Assembly: GCA_021779195.1 (NCBI GenBank)
Contig: JAJYBB010000021.1
Span: forward strand, 1 to 52,057
DNA length: 52,057 nucleotides
Source of the DNA: Bacteroidota bacterium
GTDB lineage: Bacteria; Bacteroidota; Bacteroidia; Bacteroidales; Paludibacteraceae
Direction of reading: 5' to 3'
Part shown: positions 10,801 to 19,878 of the stretch, one piece after another
Position numbering within the stretch: the stretch's first letter is position 1
How the letters are laid out: every line of letters begins with the position of its first letter
Program-made: the position numbers and the translations under genes
The notes under the pieces: model-generated
What the model was told of the DNA's origin: nothing
The model's database searches: none
What the model saw: only the letters and a program-made list of their open reading frames with translations

Positions 10801-10995
10801 TTTGATTTCAGTAATGGATATAGCTCCATATTGAATATCCGCATTTTGGCTCTGAATGGAGAGGTATTATCCGTTAATAATTACCCGAATGGATCTAAAT
10901 CGATTCGGGTATCCATAAATAATTTACCAAAGGGATGCTTTTTGTGCCGCATTGCGGATGCAGGAAGATCAAAAACAATAAAGTTTATAAATTAA
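7810..10995 (+). CDS. PL8 chondroitinase-ABC-like lyase with T9SS sorting domain
   Basis: 1061 aa. Signal peptide ends 'INAGAQ' (~21). Residues ~22-160 are a beta-sandwich like chondroitinase ABC domain I ('FEDAVVPSQW', 'LLNYRGWHEF', 'KIYFDNVQF'). An alpha-toroid catalytic domain follows, then beta-sandwich domains. Active-site equivalents of Proteus chondroitinase ABC are visible: His and Tyr in 'HHGTHYNNY' (~424-432), Arg in 'ALSGRKPF' (~488), Glu in 'GAEIYDNTNRFGRY' (~576). The C-terminal ~80 residues ('ILALNGEVL', 'LPKGCFLCRI', 'KTIKFIN') are a T9SS type A domain, so the enzyme should be surface-attached or secreted. Expected activity is beta-elimination on uronic-acid glycosaminoglycans giving 4,5-unsaturated oligosaccharides. 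Specificity among chondroitin, dermatan and hyaluronan cannot be decided. Confidence 0.9.
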   Translation: MKIKWLLVLLMTAFGINAGAQTFTFEDAVVPSQWTSSSTGLLSLSTDHYKEGAQSLCWTATGPTTLTATFTSFIASTGNSAYLQIYSPQITNDTLKVEFLYNSLVKKTAVYLLNYRGWHEFNRFYTEYASTLSSSLTSVRFTLKPTSATTQRKIYFDNVQFNHPNDASRIIGSQWVLDGRYFGSTADTSSLSLFANPVDIPVQTPSSSELSDLNLLRTMLKRVPSPGTLTDLADAKAYVQSLNIVRNVDGTVHGNVLDCSEAALTDGFMIDIAHKVEILAAASLSDSTVKTLFQNFVDYLLDQGISQGCNYRTFSNSYTACRVVPAGWLDALPACSTDEKNEVLKLVKWFSFYGMLYYPQNNYLSHLVSDVIYLFTPHMLGIALNQTDDATAVRELKAFKRFMDRNTMYVPGGGDILKPDGTGFHHGTHYNNYMYAYKTWVQCLYYLDGTQFQISADSYRRLKKAIISYYIMGTQDTGDNRYFANALSGRKPFDTQVQFSKTLFDNLIAIGAGILGAQDDKLASAYNYFFETNKYSAPAKSYEGFYAFNYSPTGIFRKSNWVATMHTPTTNFFGAEIYDNTNRFGRYQSDGSLEILYSGSLANSGYATSSAASGGWDWNCMPGATVVQYVSWQEMMPYKSVIGRFDQRTLSKNFSGALTMDSCGMFACDFDQIDTWSGIAFTPTNLVFKKSMYAFGNLIVSLGSSIGSSGTYNSSMMTSTNLFQCLNPSSLGNFVLNDNVLTPPYTSTVSTAVDNWLVSPQGTGYFIPKGNDRLEIRFQNQSTPVYTGVDYALPATTVMAAKAYLNHGLKPSSKSYVFVAVPGTTPAQMQSLASQMANGGGCIYQILAQNSSYHALLYKPFNITAYTFFTAASNLGFGIVMSSSGENLLMDKYDAVLNRHSFAICDPNLHPVTDATYGWIASSSQVSLTLAGEWVPVNPVDGVVFSAPVNGQTLVTVTFTGGNAVYFSFKPASELAVNRPEIDSRWVTVSKNRNTLQFDFSNGYSSILNIRILALNGEVLSVNNYPNGSKSIRVSINNLPKGCFLCRIADAGRSKTIKFIN

Positions 10996-11020
10996 TTGCA
11001 TAAAAATAAGATTGTAGGGT

Positions 11021-12226
11021 ATGAGAAGAATCATTGTGACGTTTGCTGCAGCCATGGTGTTGTTTAGTTCCTGTATAAAAAGGAGCTGTGTTCAACAGAA
11101 TATGGTTAGTCATGATATAAAAGTAGCTGAGCAACAGGTTGGATATCAGTTGCAGGTGGTTGAAAAATCAGGAAAAATACTGTTCCCACGTACTGTTTTC
11201 GACAACGAGATTCAGTATGCCCCGATTGATGACTGGACCAGTGGGTTCTTTCCAGGAGCATTATGGTATATGTACGAACTGACAGGAAATAAAAAGTGGG
11301 AAAATGCCGCCGAAAAATTCACCCTTAGACTCGACTCGGTAAAATACATCACCTGGCATCACGATGTAGGTTTCATTATTCATAGCAGCTACGGAATAGG
11401 ATATGATATAACTAAAAATCCTGCGTATAAAGCGGTTATTATTCAGGCTGCCAAATCATTGGCTACCCGTTTCCGGCCTGTTCCGGGCGTTATTCAGTCG
11501 TGGGATGAAAATCGTGGCTGGCAGGCGAAACGTGGCTGGATGTGTCCGGTGATTATTGATAATATGATGAATCTGGAACTTTTGTTTCAGGCTTCCGACC
11601 TCTCGGGCGATTCCACTTACCGGAAAATGGCGATCAGTCATGCCAACGTTACCATGGCCAATCATTTCCGAAAGGACTTTAGTTGTTACCATGTGGTGGA
11701 CTACGACAAAATAAAGGGTGGCGTACGCAGTAAGGGGACTGCTCAGGGCTTTTCCGATGAATCGTCATGGGCAAGAGGTCAGGCTTGGGCCTTGTACGGA
11801 TTTACCATCTGTTACCGGGAAACCAAGGATCCGAAATACCTTGATTTGGTCGACAAAATCTATCATTTCATTTTTACCAACAAAACTATGCCTGCCGATC
11901 TGGTACCCTACTGGGACTTTAATGCTCCGAATATCCCCAATGAACCGCGTGATGCCTCCTCGGCAGCCATTATGGCTTCGGCACTCTACGAACTTGTTGC
12001 GCTCGGACGTCCGCAATACAAGGAAACAGCCGATAAGATTATGCAGAGTCTCTCCGGTCCGGCTTATCTGGCCATCGTGGGTACAAACGGAAATTTTCTG
12101 CTCATGCATTCCGTAGGAAGCATTCCACACGATAGTGAAGTGGATGTACCGCTCATTTATGCCGATTATTATTTCCTCGAAGCGCTGGCACGTAAGATCG
12201 AACTGGAAAAATCGGAAAAGAAATGA
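11021..12226 (+). CDS. GH88 unsaturated glucuronyl hydrolase (lipoprotein)
   Basis: 401 aa. N-terminal lipobox 'LFSSC' (Cys ~19) predicts a lipoprotein, probably periplasmic. The body is an alpha/alpha barrel of the GH88 family: 'DDWTSGFFPGALWYMYE', 'HHDVGFIIHSSYG', 'VIIDNMMNLELLF', 'SSWARGQAWALYGF' and 'EPRDASSAAIMASALYEL'. The two essential Asp residues of GH88 match Asp in 'HHDVGF' (~116) and in 'IIDNMM' (~179). It hydrolyses the 4-deoxy-4-enuronosyl residue at the non-reducing end of disaccharides released by lyases, the step after PL8. It is 25 bp after one PL8 gene and upstream of a second, so the pathway assignment is strong. Sulfation tolerance is unknown. Confidence 0.93.
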   Translation: MRRIIVTFAAAMVLFSSCIKRSCVQQNMVSHDIKVAEQQVGYQLQVVEKSGKILFPRTVFDNEIQYAPIDDWTSGFFPGALWYMYELTGNKKWENAAEKFTLRLDSVKYITWHHDVGFIIHSSYGIGYDITKNPAYKAVIIQAAKSLATRFRPVPGVIQSWDENRGWQAKRGWMCPVIIDNMMNLELLFQASDLSGDSTYRKMAISHANVTMANHFRKDFSCYHVVDYDKIKGGVRSKGTAQGFSDESSWARGQAWALYGFTICYRETKDPKYLDLVDKIYHFIFTNKTMPADLVPYWDFNAPNIPNEPRDASSAAIMASALYELVALGRPQYKETADKIMQSLSGPAYLAIVGTNGNFLLMHSVGSIPHDSEVDVPLIYADYYFLEALARKIELEKSEKK

Positions 12227-12323
12227 TTTATTGATTTGAGGATGCAACTGGTAGAAAATAAATGTGAATTTAAGTTTCTAATTTTTATATTAGTAGAAGT
12301 TTTGTGTCGTCATCAGCAAGTAT

Positions 12324-12349
12324 CCCTCTCCTCTGGATAGAGGTTAGGG
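12324..12349. repeat. Small REP-like hairpin between GH88 and PL8 genes
   Basis: A CCCTCTCCTCT / AGAGGTTAGGG imperfect palindrome around a GGAT loop, in a 282-bp gap. I have the impression that similar C/T-rich palindromes recur between Bacteroidota genes, but repetition within this window was not seen. It may be an mRNA-stabilising hairpin. A short GTAAA tandem run (about 12459-12474) lies just upstream of the next gene. Confidence 0.35.
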
Positions 12350-12508
12350 TAAGTTCAGAAATAATGATGTTTCAAAACATGTATTTGCATGAGCTGCTGA
12401 TAATCAAATTGTAGATGTTTATAACAAAATTAAAATCAGGAAATTAGCAACTAGTGAAAGTAAAGTAAAGTAAAGAGTGTGACACAAAACCGTCTGTTAT
12501 TATTTTGT

Positions 12509-15500
12509 ATGAAATATTTTTTATTTTTCGTATCGTTTTTTCCTATACTTCTATTTGCAACATCGGTGCAATTTGTCAATCCGGCCATTCTTTCGTTCGA
12601 AAACGGAGTGATACCTGCAGTGGCTGGTCATGGTTCACACTTGACTGTAAGTGATCAGCATTACAAACACCTGACTCACAGTCTTGAATGGACGTGGAAT
12701 GCTCCCGGAACTCAATGGTTCATTCGTCAGCCGGTGGATTATAAACCGCACGATGCTTCGAGTAAGAATAATTCCATTGCCACATTTGTGTTTTGGGTAT
12801 ACTCCGAAAAGCCATTAAAAGATCAGAAACTTACCGTTGAATTTCTAAAAAAAGGGATAGTTTGCTCATGGTTCAGTTATGGTCTCAATTTTACAGGTTG
12901 GCGGGGCGCGTGGATTGCTTTCGATCGTGATATGCAAGGAAAACCCGAACAAGGAATGGATGAAATGAGGGTCATCGCTCCTCAAACCGCTTCGGGAAAG
13001 CTTTGGTTCGACCATATCATTCTTTGTTCGTATCAGGATGCCCGGCAACATACCGCCGATTTTCAGGCGCCGTTTATCAATCCCGAAACAGATAATCACT
13101 GGTTGGTACTGCTGAAATCGTGGAACAAAAAGTTCGATTTACCGCAACCGGAAAAGGTTACAACATCGGATTTGAATGGTGAGGATAGTATCAGTGAGCG
13201 ATTAACTTCTCTTATCCTCGAAGGGAAAAAGCCTTCGGATATTTCCGGATTAAGATCTGGGTTTGCCGAATACGGTATTGTCCTGAATCTCGATGGAACT
13301 GTACATGGCTTGCCTGTTTTTCAGGAACGCTATGGCGAAACCTATGATTATTTGGGCGCCGAAAATTATACCAAAACATTCGGCAATGCCATGGGTGTTT
13401 CGCGGCTGAATGATTTGATGTTTAAAATTGCGGTTACATACACGAAAACTCATAATGAGGAAGATAAGAGCGAACTGGCCGATATGTTTGTGCAACTGAC
13501 GCGCCACATGCTCGATCAGGGATTTCAGGCCGGAAGCGCTTTGGGAACATTGCATCATTTAGGCTACAACATGAAGGAATATTATCTTGCAGCTTTCCTG
13601 ATGAAAAACGTGTTGGCCGAAAATCAGTTGCAGGACAAAGTGCAGCAGGCCATGGAGTGGTTTGCCGGAACCGGCGAGGTGAAAACAGCTCAAAAGCAAC
13701 CCGGAATGGACATTGATGCGTTCAATACCAGTTTGATTGGGCGGTTGGCCAGTGTTCTGCTGCTGAACGACAATCGCCAAAAGGTGAGATATCTTCGTGC
13801 CATGACACGCTGGATTGATAACGGATTTTTGTACACCGCCGGAACCGAGGATGCGTTTAAACCTGACGGATCCATTTATCATCACCGCCATAATTATCCG
13901 GCCTATGCCATTGGCGGATTGGATGGCGCAGTTAAAGCGGTGTGGTTACTCCATAAAACACCTTTTGAAATATCTACGGTGGGTCGTCGACATTTGAAAG
14001 ATGCTCTTTTGTCCATGAGAACTTACTGTAACCTGATTACCTGGTCGTTATCCCTTTCGGGAAGGCATCCCGATGGAAAAGGTCATTTGATTCCTGAGCA
14101 ATTTGCCCGCTTAGCCACAGCCGGTTCGCCCGATGGGAAACAAGCCATTGACACTACACTGGCGGCGGCTTATCTTCGTCTGGTTGCCGGTAAACCGACA
14201 AAATATTCGAAGTTGTTTCTTGCTAACGGATTTAAGGCCGAAAAATCACCGGAAGGAAACCGTAGTTTCAGTTATTCGTGCATGGATATTCAACGCCGCA
14301 ACAACTGGATGGTTTGTGCGATGGGTTTTAGCCGCTATTTGTGGGCCACCGAAACCTATGTTGGCGCCAATATGTACGGGCGTTACCTGAATCACGGCAG
14401 TTTGCAAATTCTTGCTACGGGCGATCCGGTTTCGTTGCAGGGTTCGGGATTTCGTCAGCAAGGCTGGGACTGGAACCATAATCCGGGAACGACGGCTGCT
14501 GTAATACCCTTGGAAAAACTTTGCGCCAATGTTAAAAATCTTGATGCGGAATCGGGCTACGAAGAAATGCTGCTATCCGACGAAACCTTTGCCGGTGGAC
14601 TTTCATTTAAAGGCCGACAGGGAATTTTTGCCATGAAACTTCATGAAAATGGCAAATACAATGGTTCATTGCATGCCCGGAAATCGGTGTTCTTTTTCGA
14701 CAACCGTATTGTGGCACTTGGCTCGGATATCCGTTCGGCTCTGCCAGAAAGTCCCGTGCAGACCACTCTTTTTCAGAATTACAAAGCGGCGTTGAATTCA
14801 CCTGTTCAAATCAATGGCAAGCCGATGCGCCAATTTCCTTTCATCGAACAATTAAAAGGGACACTGAATTATCTTTCCGATGGGTTGGGAAATTATTTCT
14901 TTGTCAAAAACGGAACAATTCATGTTTCTGTTTCGTATCAACATTCGTTCGATCAGGAAACCGAAAAGCCCACCGAAGGCGATTTTGCCCTGGCCGCCAT
15001 CGATCACGGACCTGAGCCATCGAAAGCCGGATACGAATACCTCGTCCTTGTGCAACCCAATGGCGCTGAGGTTAGTCAGGTTGTTAAACAGTCACCGTAT
15101 CAGGTGCTGCAATGCGATTCCATGTCCCATATCGTTTATGACAAAGCCACCGGAATCACAGGCTATGCCCTTTTCGAAGCAGGAAAAATAAATCTTCCGC
15201 TTTCGGTGGTGAAGCAAACCAACACGCCCTGCCTGATAATGGTGGCACAGGAAAATCAGCAGCAATTAGCTGTGAGCATTAGTGACCCTGATTTGCATTT
15301 TTACGATGGAAAAGCGGACGAACAATACAATTCCAACGGAGAATTGCTGGAAAGAAGCGTTTATTCGCGTAAATGGGTGAAAAATCCATCTGCCCCTTCC
15401 GAAATTAAATTCGTGTTGAAGGGCAGATGGATAATTTATGGGGAAAATCCGTATTTCAGAATACTATCGGTGGATAACCAAAACACCTCGGTTGTTGTTT

Positions 15501-15550
15501 CCTGTCAGCATGGATTCAGTCGCGGGGCGATTTTTCGGAAAGCAGTATAA
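12509..15550 (+). CDS. PL8 chondroitin ABC lyase-like enzyme (no T9SS tail)
   Basis: The frame opens at GTG 12479, but the ATG at 12509 starts a clean signal peptide (MKYFLFFVSFFPILLFA); length is then 1013 aa, close to Proteus chondroitinase ABC I (about 1020). Domain I ('SFENGVIPAV', 'LNFTGWRGAWIAFDRDMQG', 'GKLWFDHIILC') and the catalytic toroid ('HMLDQGFQAGSALGTLHHLGY') resemble that enzyme closely. Catalytic equivalents: His/Tyr in 'HHRHNYPAY' (~457-465), Arg in 'SLSGRHPDG' (~517), Glu in 'WATETYVGANMYGRY' (~614). Further conserved blocks are 'GWDWNHNPGTT' and 'EYLVLVQP'. It ends 'GAIFRKAV' with no sorting domain, so it is probably periplasmic, unlike the first PL8. The two lyases may act in sequence: polymer outside, oligomers in the periplasm (inference). 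Confidence 0.93.
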   Translation: MKYFLFFVSFFPILLFATSVQFVNPAILSFENGVIPAVAGHGSHLTVSDQHYKHLTHSLEWTWNAPGTQWFIRQPVDYKPHDASSKNNSIATFVFWVYSEKPLKDQKLTVEFLKKGIVCSWFSYGLNFTGWRGAWIAFDRDMQGKPEQGMDEMRVIAPQTASGKLWFDHIILCSYQDARQHTADFQAPFINPETDNHWLVLLKSWNKKFDLPQPEKVTTSDLNGEDSISERLTSLILEGKKPSDISGLRSGFAEYGIVLNLDGTVHGLPVFQERYGETYDYLGAENYTKTFGNAMGVSRLNDLMFKIAVTYTKTHNEEDKSELADMFVQLTRHMLDQGFQAGSALGTLHHLGYNMKEYYLAAFLMKNVLAENQLQDKVQQAMEWFAGTGEVKTAQKQPGMDIDAFNTSLIGRLASVLLLNDNRQKVRYLRAMTRWIDNGFLYTAGTEDAFKPDGSIYHHRHNYPAYAIGGLDGAVKAVWLLHKTPFEISTVGRRHLKDALLSMRTYCNLITWSLSLSGRHPDGKGHLIPEQFARLATAGSPDGKQAIDTTLAAAYLRLVAGKPTKYSKLFLANGFKAEKSPEGNRSFSYSCMDIQRRNNWMVCAMGFSRYLWATETYVGANMYGRYLNHGSLQILATGDPVSLQGSGFRQQGWDWNHNPGTTAAVIPLEKLCANVKNLDAESGYEEMLLSDETFAGGLSFKGRQGIFAMKLHENGKYNGSLHARKSVFFFDNRIVALGSDIRSALPESPVQTTLFQNYKAALNSPVQINGKPMRQFPFIEQLKGTLNYLSDGLGNYFFVKNGTIHVSVSYQHSFDQETEKPTEGDFALAAIDHGPEPSKAGYEYLVLVQPNGAEVSQVVKQSPYQVLQCDSMSHIVYDKATGITGYALFEAGKINLPLSVVKQTNTPCLIMVAQENQQQLAVSISDPDLHFYDGKADEQYNSNGELLERSVYSRKWVKNPSAPSEIKFVLKGRWIIYGENPYFRILSVDNQNTSVVVSCQHGFSRGAIFRKAV

Positions 15551-15561
15551 AAATCGTGTTT

Positions 15562-16521
15562 TCAGAGCATTGTACTGATCTTGTTTTCTAATTTTATCAG
15601 GTCTTTGGTGAAGTTACGAATGCTTTCGGCTAACTTTTCTGTAGCCATGGCATCCTCGTTCATCATCCATCGGAACGTTTTTTCGTCCATTTCTATTTTC
15701 TGAATTTCATCTCCCACACCGTTTTCGGGTTGCAGTTTGCGTTCCAGAACAGCTTTGGTGCTTTCCAGTTCACTGAGCAGGGCAGGGGAGATGGTCAGTG
15801 CATCACAGCCGGCCAATTCGATAATTTCGCCCGTGTTGCGGAAGCTGGCGCCCATCACGATGGTTTTATAGCCAAACTTTTTGTAATAGGCGTATATATC
15901 CTGTACCGATTTCACTCCCGGATCTTCCGCTGCGGGAATTTCGCTCACGCCACGGTCTTTTTTATACCAATCGAGAATACGACCCACGAACGGTGAAATA
16001 AGTGTCACGTTTGCTTCGGCGCAACGCACGGCCTGCGCCATCGAAAAAAGCAAAGTCAGGTTGCAGTGAATGCCTTCTTTTTCAAGCTTTTCTGCGGCAT
16101 TGATCCCTTCCCAGGTCGACGCTACTTTGATGAGAATTCGCTCGCACGAAATGCCGGCATTTTCGTATAACTGAATAATTTCATGCGCTTTACGAATGGT
16201 GGCTTCGGTGTCGAACGAAAGACGGGCGTCAACCTCCGTCGAAACTCTTCCGGGAACAATTTTGAGAATTTTCAATCCGAAATTGACGGCTAATTTGTCC
16301 ATGGCGCAATGCAGCATGTCTTTTTTATCCCCGCAGGCCTTGCTTTTTGCGTAATTGATGGCCTCGTCAATCAGCGGCTGGTATTTTTCGTCGGAAGAGG
16401 CGGCATAAATCAGCGATGGATTGGTGGTGGCATCTACGGGTTGATAGGCAATCATGGAAGCAAAGTCGCCTGTATCAGCGACTACTTTGGTGTAATTTTT
16501 CAGTTGTTCGAGCAAGTTCAT
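15562..16521 (-). CDS. tal: Transaldolase
   Basis: 319 aa, cytoplasmic, TalB-type length. Transfers a dihydroxyacetone unit in the non-oxidative pentose phosphate pathway (EC 2.2.1.2). Motifs: '[12 protein letters not shown]' (30-41), the Schiff-base lysine in '[12 protein letters not shown]' (Lys132, same number as E. coli TalB), '[11 protein letters not shown]', '[14 protein letters not shown]' and '[10 protein letters not shown]'. It converges on the upstream PL8 gene with 11 bp between stops, and a haemoglobin-like gene ends 12 bp upstream on the same strand, suggesting co-transcription. Confidence 0.97.
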   Translation of the reverse strand: MNLLEQLKNYTKVVADTGDFASMIAYQPVDATTNPSLIYAASSDEKYQPLIDEAINYAKSKACGDKKDMLHCAMDKLAVNFGLKILKIVPGRVSTEVDARLSFDTEATIRKAHEIIQLYENAGISCERILIKVASTWEGINAAEKLEKEGIHCNLTLLFSMAQAVRCAEANVTLISPFVGRILDWYKKDRGVSEIPAAEDPGVKSVQDIYAYYKKFGYKTIVMGASFRNTGEIIELAGCDALTISPALLSELESTKAVLERKLQPENGVGDEIQKIEMDEKTFRWMMNEDAMATEKLAESIRNFTKDLIKLENKISTML

Positions 16522-16533
16522 GGCGTATTTAAT

Positions 16534-17001
16534 TTATTGGGTTGATTTGGTCGTTGGAGGTGCAATTTTAGTGTAGGAATTAACCATCCACACCGAGAAA
16601 ACATTCAGGTAGTTCCAGAATGAGTGAATCAAATGGTCGGGTACAGGCGTTTCGAGCAAAGCCTCCCGATAGCAGCTTAACCACACATCCCGCCCTGAAG
16701 GGGTGATGGGAAATGTGCTGTGGCGGTTGACCAACGCAGGACGTCCTCGTCGCTGGTTGTAATAATCAGGTACACCCATAAGTTGTATGAAAAAGTCTGC
16801 CGAATTCCGTTTGTCCAGTTCAAAAGCTTCTTCGTCGACGGGAAACATTTTTCGCAGACGACTTTTCCGCAACAGATCGTAATGGCGGCTAACTAATTTA
16901 CGGAGACCCTCTTCGCCCAGGAATTGGTAAAATTGAGGGTCAGGTTTGGGCACGGGAGGCCGATCGCCAAACCGAAAGTCATGTTGTATCTCGAGCTGCA
17001 T
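16534..17001 (-). CDS. Truncated haemoglobin-like (group II-type) globin
   Basis: A TTG at 17010 opens the frame, but ATG at 17001 is the likelier start, giving about 155 aa. The block 'FIQLMGVPDYYNQRRGRPAL' followed by 'RHSTFPITPSGRDVWLSCYREAL' matches truncated haemoglobins: the His in 'NRHSTFPI' (~94) is the proximal haem ligand and the Trp in 'DVWLSCY' is the conserved G-helix Trp of group II. Length is slightly above the usual 120-140 aa because of an N-terminal extension containing 'PPVPKPDP'. Probable role is oxygen or NO binding in the cytoplasm; physiology is not known. Located between tal and lspA. Confidence 0.8.
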   Translation of the reverse strand: MQLEIQHDFRFGDRPPVPKPDPQFYQFLGEEGLRKLVSRHYDLLRKSRLRKMFPVDEEAFELDKRNSADFFIQLMGVPDYYNQRRGRPALVNRHSTFPITPSGRDVWLSCYREALLETPVPDHLIHSFWNYLNVFSVWMVNSYTKIAPPTTKSTQ

Positions 17002-17157
17002 TTGAAGCAAAAATTACAAAATAGAAACCGTCCCGGAAAAAAACCGAAGTCGTTATTTTATATTGAACTGTTCAGATGGCTGTTTTGTTCGCATAAGAGC
17101 GAATTAAACTGATTTAAGTGAGATTGTATAACCGTACCCCAATCCTAACCACTTAAA

Positions 17158-17664
17158 TTATTCGGTTTTCGGGCTTGTTTCTTTTTTGCGGAGCTGATAA
17201 ATCATGAGATAGATGACTCCAAACGTGACCGACATATCGGCTACGTTCAGAATCCCGGTACGAATGGGACCAATGCCAAAGTCCAAAAAATCCACCACGC
17301 TGAAATGATTGAAAATGCGGTCGTAAAGATTTCCAAGTCCTCCTGAAATGATGGATACAATGGTGATAACTAATGCTTTGTTTTTTACTTTAAAGCTCGC
17401 ATAATACAATCCGTATACATAGGCGATGAGTGGAATGCCGACTAGAAACAGGTACTTTTTGGCGTCCGACCATTCGGCGCCTGTGCTCAGAAAGGCTCCC
17501 GTATTCTCGGTGTAACGGAGAACTACAGTGTTGAAAAAGAACGAAATAGTCTGTTTGCCTTCCAGAAAAGTAACTGCCAGAAGTTTGGAAATCCGGTCGA
17601 GGGCGAAATTGACCACGAATGTCAGTGCGGCAAGGCGAAGGAAAGCGGAGTTCTCTTTATCCAT
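17158..17664 (-). CDS. lspA: Lipoprotein signal peptidase (SPase II)
   Basis: 168 aa inner-membrane aspartic protease that cleaves prolipoprotein signal peptides after Cys diacylglyceryl transfer. Four hydrophobic segments are visible (about 10-32, 70-90, 97-112, 140-158). Both catalytic Asp motifs are present: 'GNLYDRIFN' (Asp115) and 'NVADMSVTFG' (Asp143), and 'NTGAFLS' is the conserved periplasmic motif. The many lipoproteins in this window depend on this enzyme. Upstream gap to the globin is about 155 bp, so it may have its own promoter. Confidence 0.96.
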   Translation of the reverse strand: MDKENSAFLRLAALTFVVNFALDRISKLLAVTFLEGKQTISFFFNTVVLRYTENTGAFLSTGAEWSDAKKYLFLVGIPLIAYVYGLYYASFKVKNKALVITIVSIISGGLGNLYDRIFNHFSVVDFLDFGIGPIRTGILNVADMSVTFGVIYLMIYQLRKKETSPKTE

Positions 17665-18246
17665 AAAGCGGTTGATTTTTTAGTGTCCAAAGGTACGGTA
17701 ATTTTATGAGTTGAACAATGGATAACGTGATGATCAATGGTTACCGGGGGTATGGCGCACAACCAGGTCATGAAATCATCCCCGGGATAGCTGCAGGGGA
17801 ATACGTTCATTCTTTTCCGTACGGCATTTCGCGATGTTCAAGCAAAAGTCTTCGTGTCTTTGCGTTTACTGTCCCATCCTTCAACCTCACAATTCTTTAT
17901 TCGATATACTGTCTGATAAATGGAAAATTGATGTACAGTCCTCCACCAAGGACAGAAAGGACACTAACATCCACTCTCGATATGAAGCAGAGTAGCCAAT
18001 TCAACTGCTCTCCGTATCCTCTTCAGGAGAAATTGTTTTTTTTGACTGCGCCTAAATTCGACAATTTGCAGACAGACCAGTGCCTGAGAAATGAAAGAAA
18101 TTTTGTTTGTTTTTGTAAATGTTGACAAGATATGGGTTTTGGAGGGCATATATTTGCCCCGTTTTGAATCCGGAGGTCTGAAACCGGTAAAAACGGGGCG
18201 TAACTGAAAAGCCATACGAGTAAGGAAAGCATTAAATAGAATAGGT
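17665..18246. other. 582-bp intergenic stretch, no convincing gene
   Basis: Short frames on both strands lack any recognisable domain or start context and are not called. The only structure seen is a stem-loop at 18156-18199 listed separately. The downstream genes are pseudogenes, so part of this may be degraded sequence. Confidence 0.6.
18156..18199 (+). repeat. 10-bp stem-loop upstream of a decayed gene
   Basis: GCCCCGTTTT (18156-18165) pairs perfectly with AAAACGGGGC (18190-18199) across a 24-nt loop, ending 47 bp before the ATG at 18247. No T-run follows, so it is not a classical terminator. It could be a leader element or operator of the dead gene. Confidence 0.4.
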
Positions 18247-19854
18247 ATGAAATAACAGTCTCTTATTATTATTTTGCTGCTACTGATCAGCTCAGCAACA
18301 GTTATTGCGCAGGAAATCCAGCAAGCGGTTCAACCTTTGTCCGCAAAGGTCTCGGGAGGGCATCTTTACTCGGTAACCGACAAAAGTGGGACCATCGATG
18401 TGATTTATCAAATGAAACTGAACAAGAAAAGTGATGTATTGTCATTTGAGAGTTATAAATTTGATGCTAATCTGAAATTCAAAGGCGAAGAACCCTATAC
18501 CGAAACCAAGCAACAAATGCCCGATCGGCAGCAGGATTATTTTAAGGCATACATTGGCGGAAACACTTCCTCGACTTATTAAGTCAGAAACTAAAAATAT
18601 ATAAGGAAACAAGAGACGAATATTGGAATTATTCGAAGCAAAAATACCAAACAAAGAAAGTTGTTTCTCACCAGGTGGTTCGACTGAAAAATGAGTTGGG
18701 AAAATCCTACAATGCATACGCCGATTTCTGGGAATATGGTGATGGGGAAATTACTAACGGACTGATAATAGCTAAAGCAGATTCGAAAGGAAAGGGACAA
18801 AAGCAATACCTGCTGTTGGTAATGGACAACAATCTCGAACTGAAAGAAGTTCCCCTCGATCTGGAAGGTGCGCACACCCTGGTTTATGCCGCTAAGGTAA
18901 CGGACAAAGACATAGCCATGATATTTGCACCCGACAAGGGAGTGCCGGATGTGTCGGCATATAGCTATTATCTGTATGATATCTACGGAAACCTGAAAAA
19001 TAAAGTTGAGTTTAAAAGTTCGGCTTCAGCCCTGCTGCTGACTGCCGCGTACAGCAAGGATGGTGAAGTTTATTTCTTTGGAACGTCGAAATAATCATCG
19101 GATGCTTTCTCGAAGATATTCAGCGAATATTCCCCGATTTATAATCCAGAAGCACTTAGCTCTAAAATGTTGGGGGCAAATTACCTCGATATGAAATGGC
19201 GGGATTGTCAGAAACAAAAAATGGATAATTTTCATTTGCTGAAATTCAGTGGTAATCAACTGACTTTAGCCACAACTGTCCCGGTAAGTACGATTAAATC
19301 CAAATTCAAAACAGCTCCTGGCGATAAAGGGGCTACGGTGTATCAAGGTAAAAAATTTGCGATTGAAAACTTTTATATCGCCCCTTCGGGTGATTTTCTG
19401 GTGGCCGGACAGTTTACGGGGAGTGCTTTCTTTGGGTTGGAAAATAAGTTTGATGCCTATCAGGATATTGTCTGTTTCCAGTTTGATAAAAATGGCGATT
19501 TTAAAGCTCAATATGGGGTGGGAAGAGCCAATGAAGACAAAGCCAGTGAGATGTTTGAAATGAAACAGTACTTTTATCCCTCTTCCGATGGTTCTTCCCT
19601 GTATTGGGTGCTTTACGAAGTGAAAGGGAATGGGAATTGGTATACAGGTATTCCATCGCCTGCCTATTACACCCGCGTGTCACCAAAATCCATCTTTCGG
19701 CAGAATCACTTTCTCCGGTAAAGTCACTTGGCGATGGAAAATATTTTTTGAGCGATTATAATGGTCTGTTCAGTAAGAAAGGCAATAGCCTGTTGCTGGT
19801 AGGGTCTGATTTGAAAGAAAAAAATCTTTGGTTGGTCCAAATTATATTTAATTA
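18247..19854 (+). pseudogene. Decayed secreted protein gene (2 nonsense, 2 frameshifts)
   Basis: Joining frames gives about 530 residues of one protein. It starts ATG AAA TAA: codon 3 is a stop, yet the reading continues as a perfect signal peptide (QSLIIILLLLISSATVIAQ). The frame runs to a stop at 18580-18582; homologous-looking text resumes one frame over ('SQKLKIYKETRDEYWNYSK', then 'VVRLKNELGKSYNAYADFWEYGDG'), marking a frameshift near 18578. A TAA at 19092-19094 interrupts 'FFGTSK / SSDAFSKIFSEY'. A second frameshift near 19700-19720 moves to 'LSAESLSPVKSLGDGKYFLSDYNGLF', which ends 'LWLVQIIFN' at 19854. Repeated units such as 'YIAPSGDFLVAGQFTG' and 'GNSLLLVGSD' suggest a beta-propeller-like exported protein; I do not recognise the family. 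Confidence 0.85.
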
Positions 19855-19878
19855 ATCATTCACCAAAACAATTTACAG

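Noticed and set aside
12459-12474. GTAAA tandem repeat as a phase-variation tract before the second PL8 gene
   Set aside because: Only about three imperfect units, outside the coding region and not at an obvious promoter position.
17718-18125. 135-codon frame on the + strand after lspA
   Set aside because: Composition unlike neighbouring proteins (no domain, many rare-looking Arg/Ser/Cys runs), and overlapping frames on the other strand are equally open.
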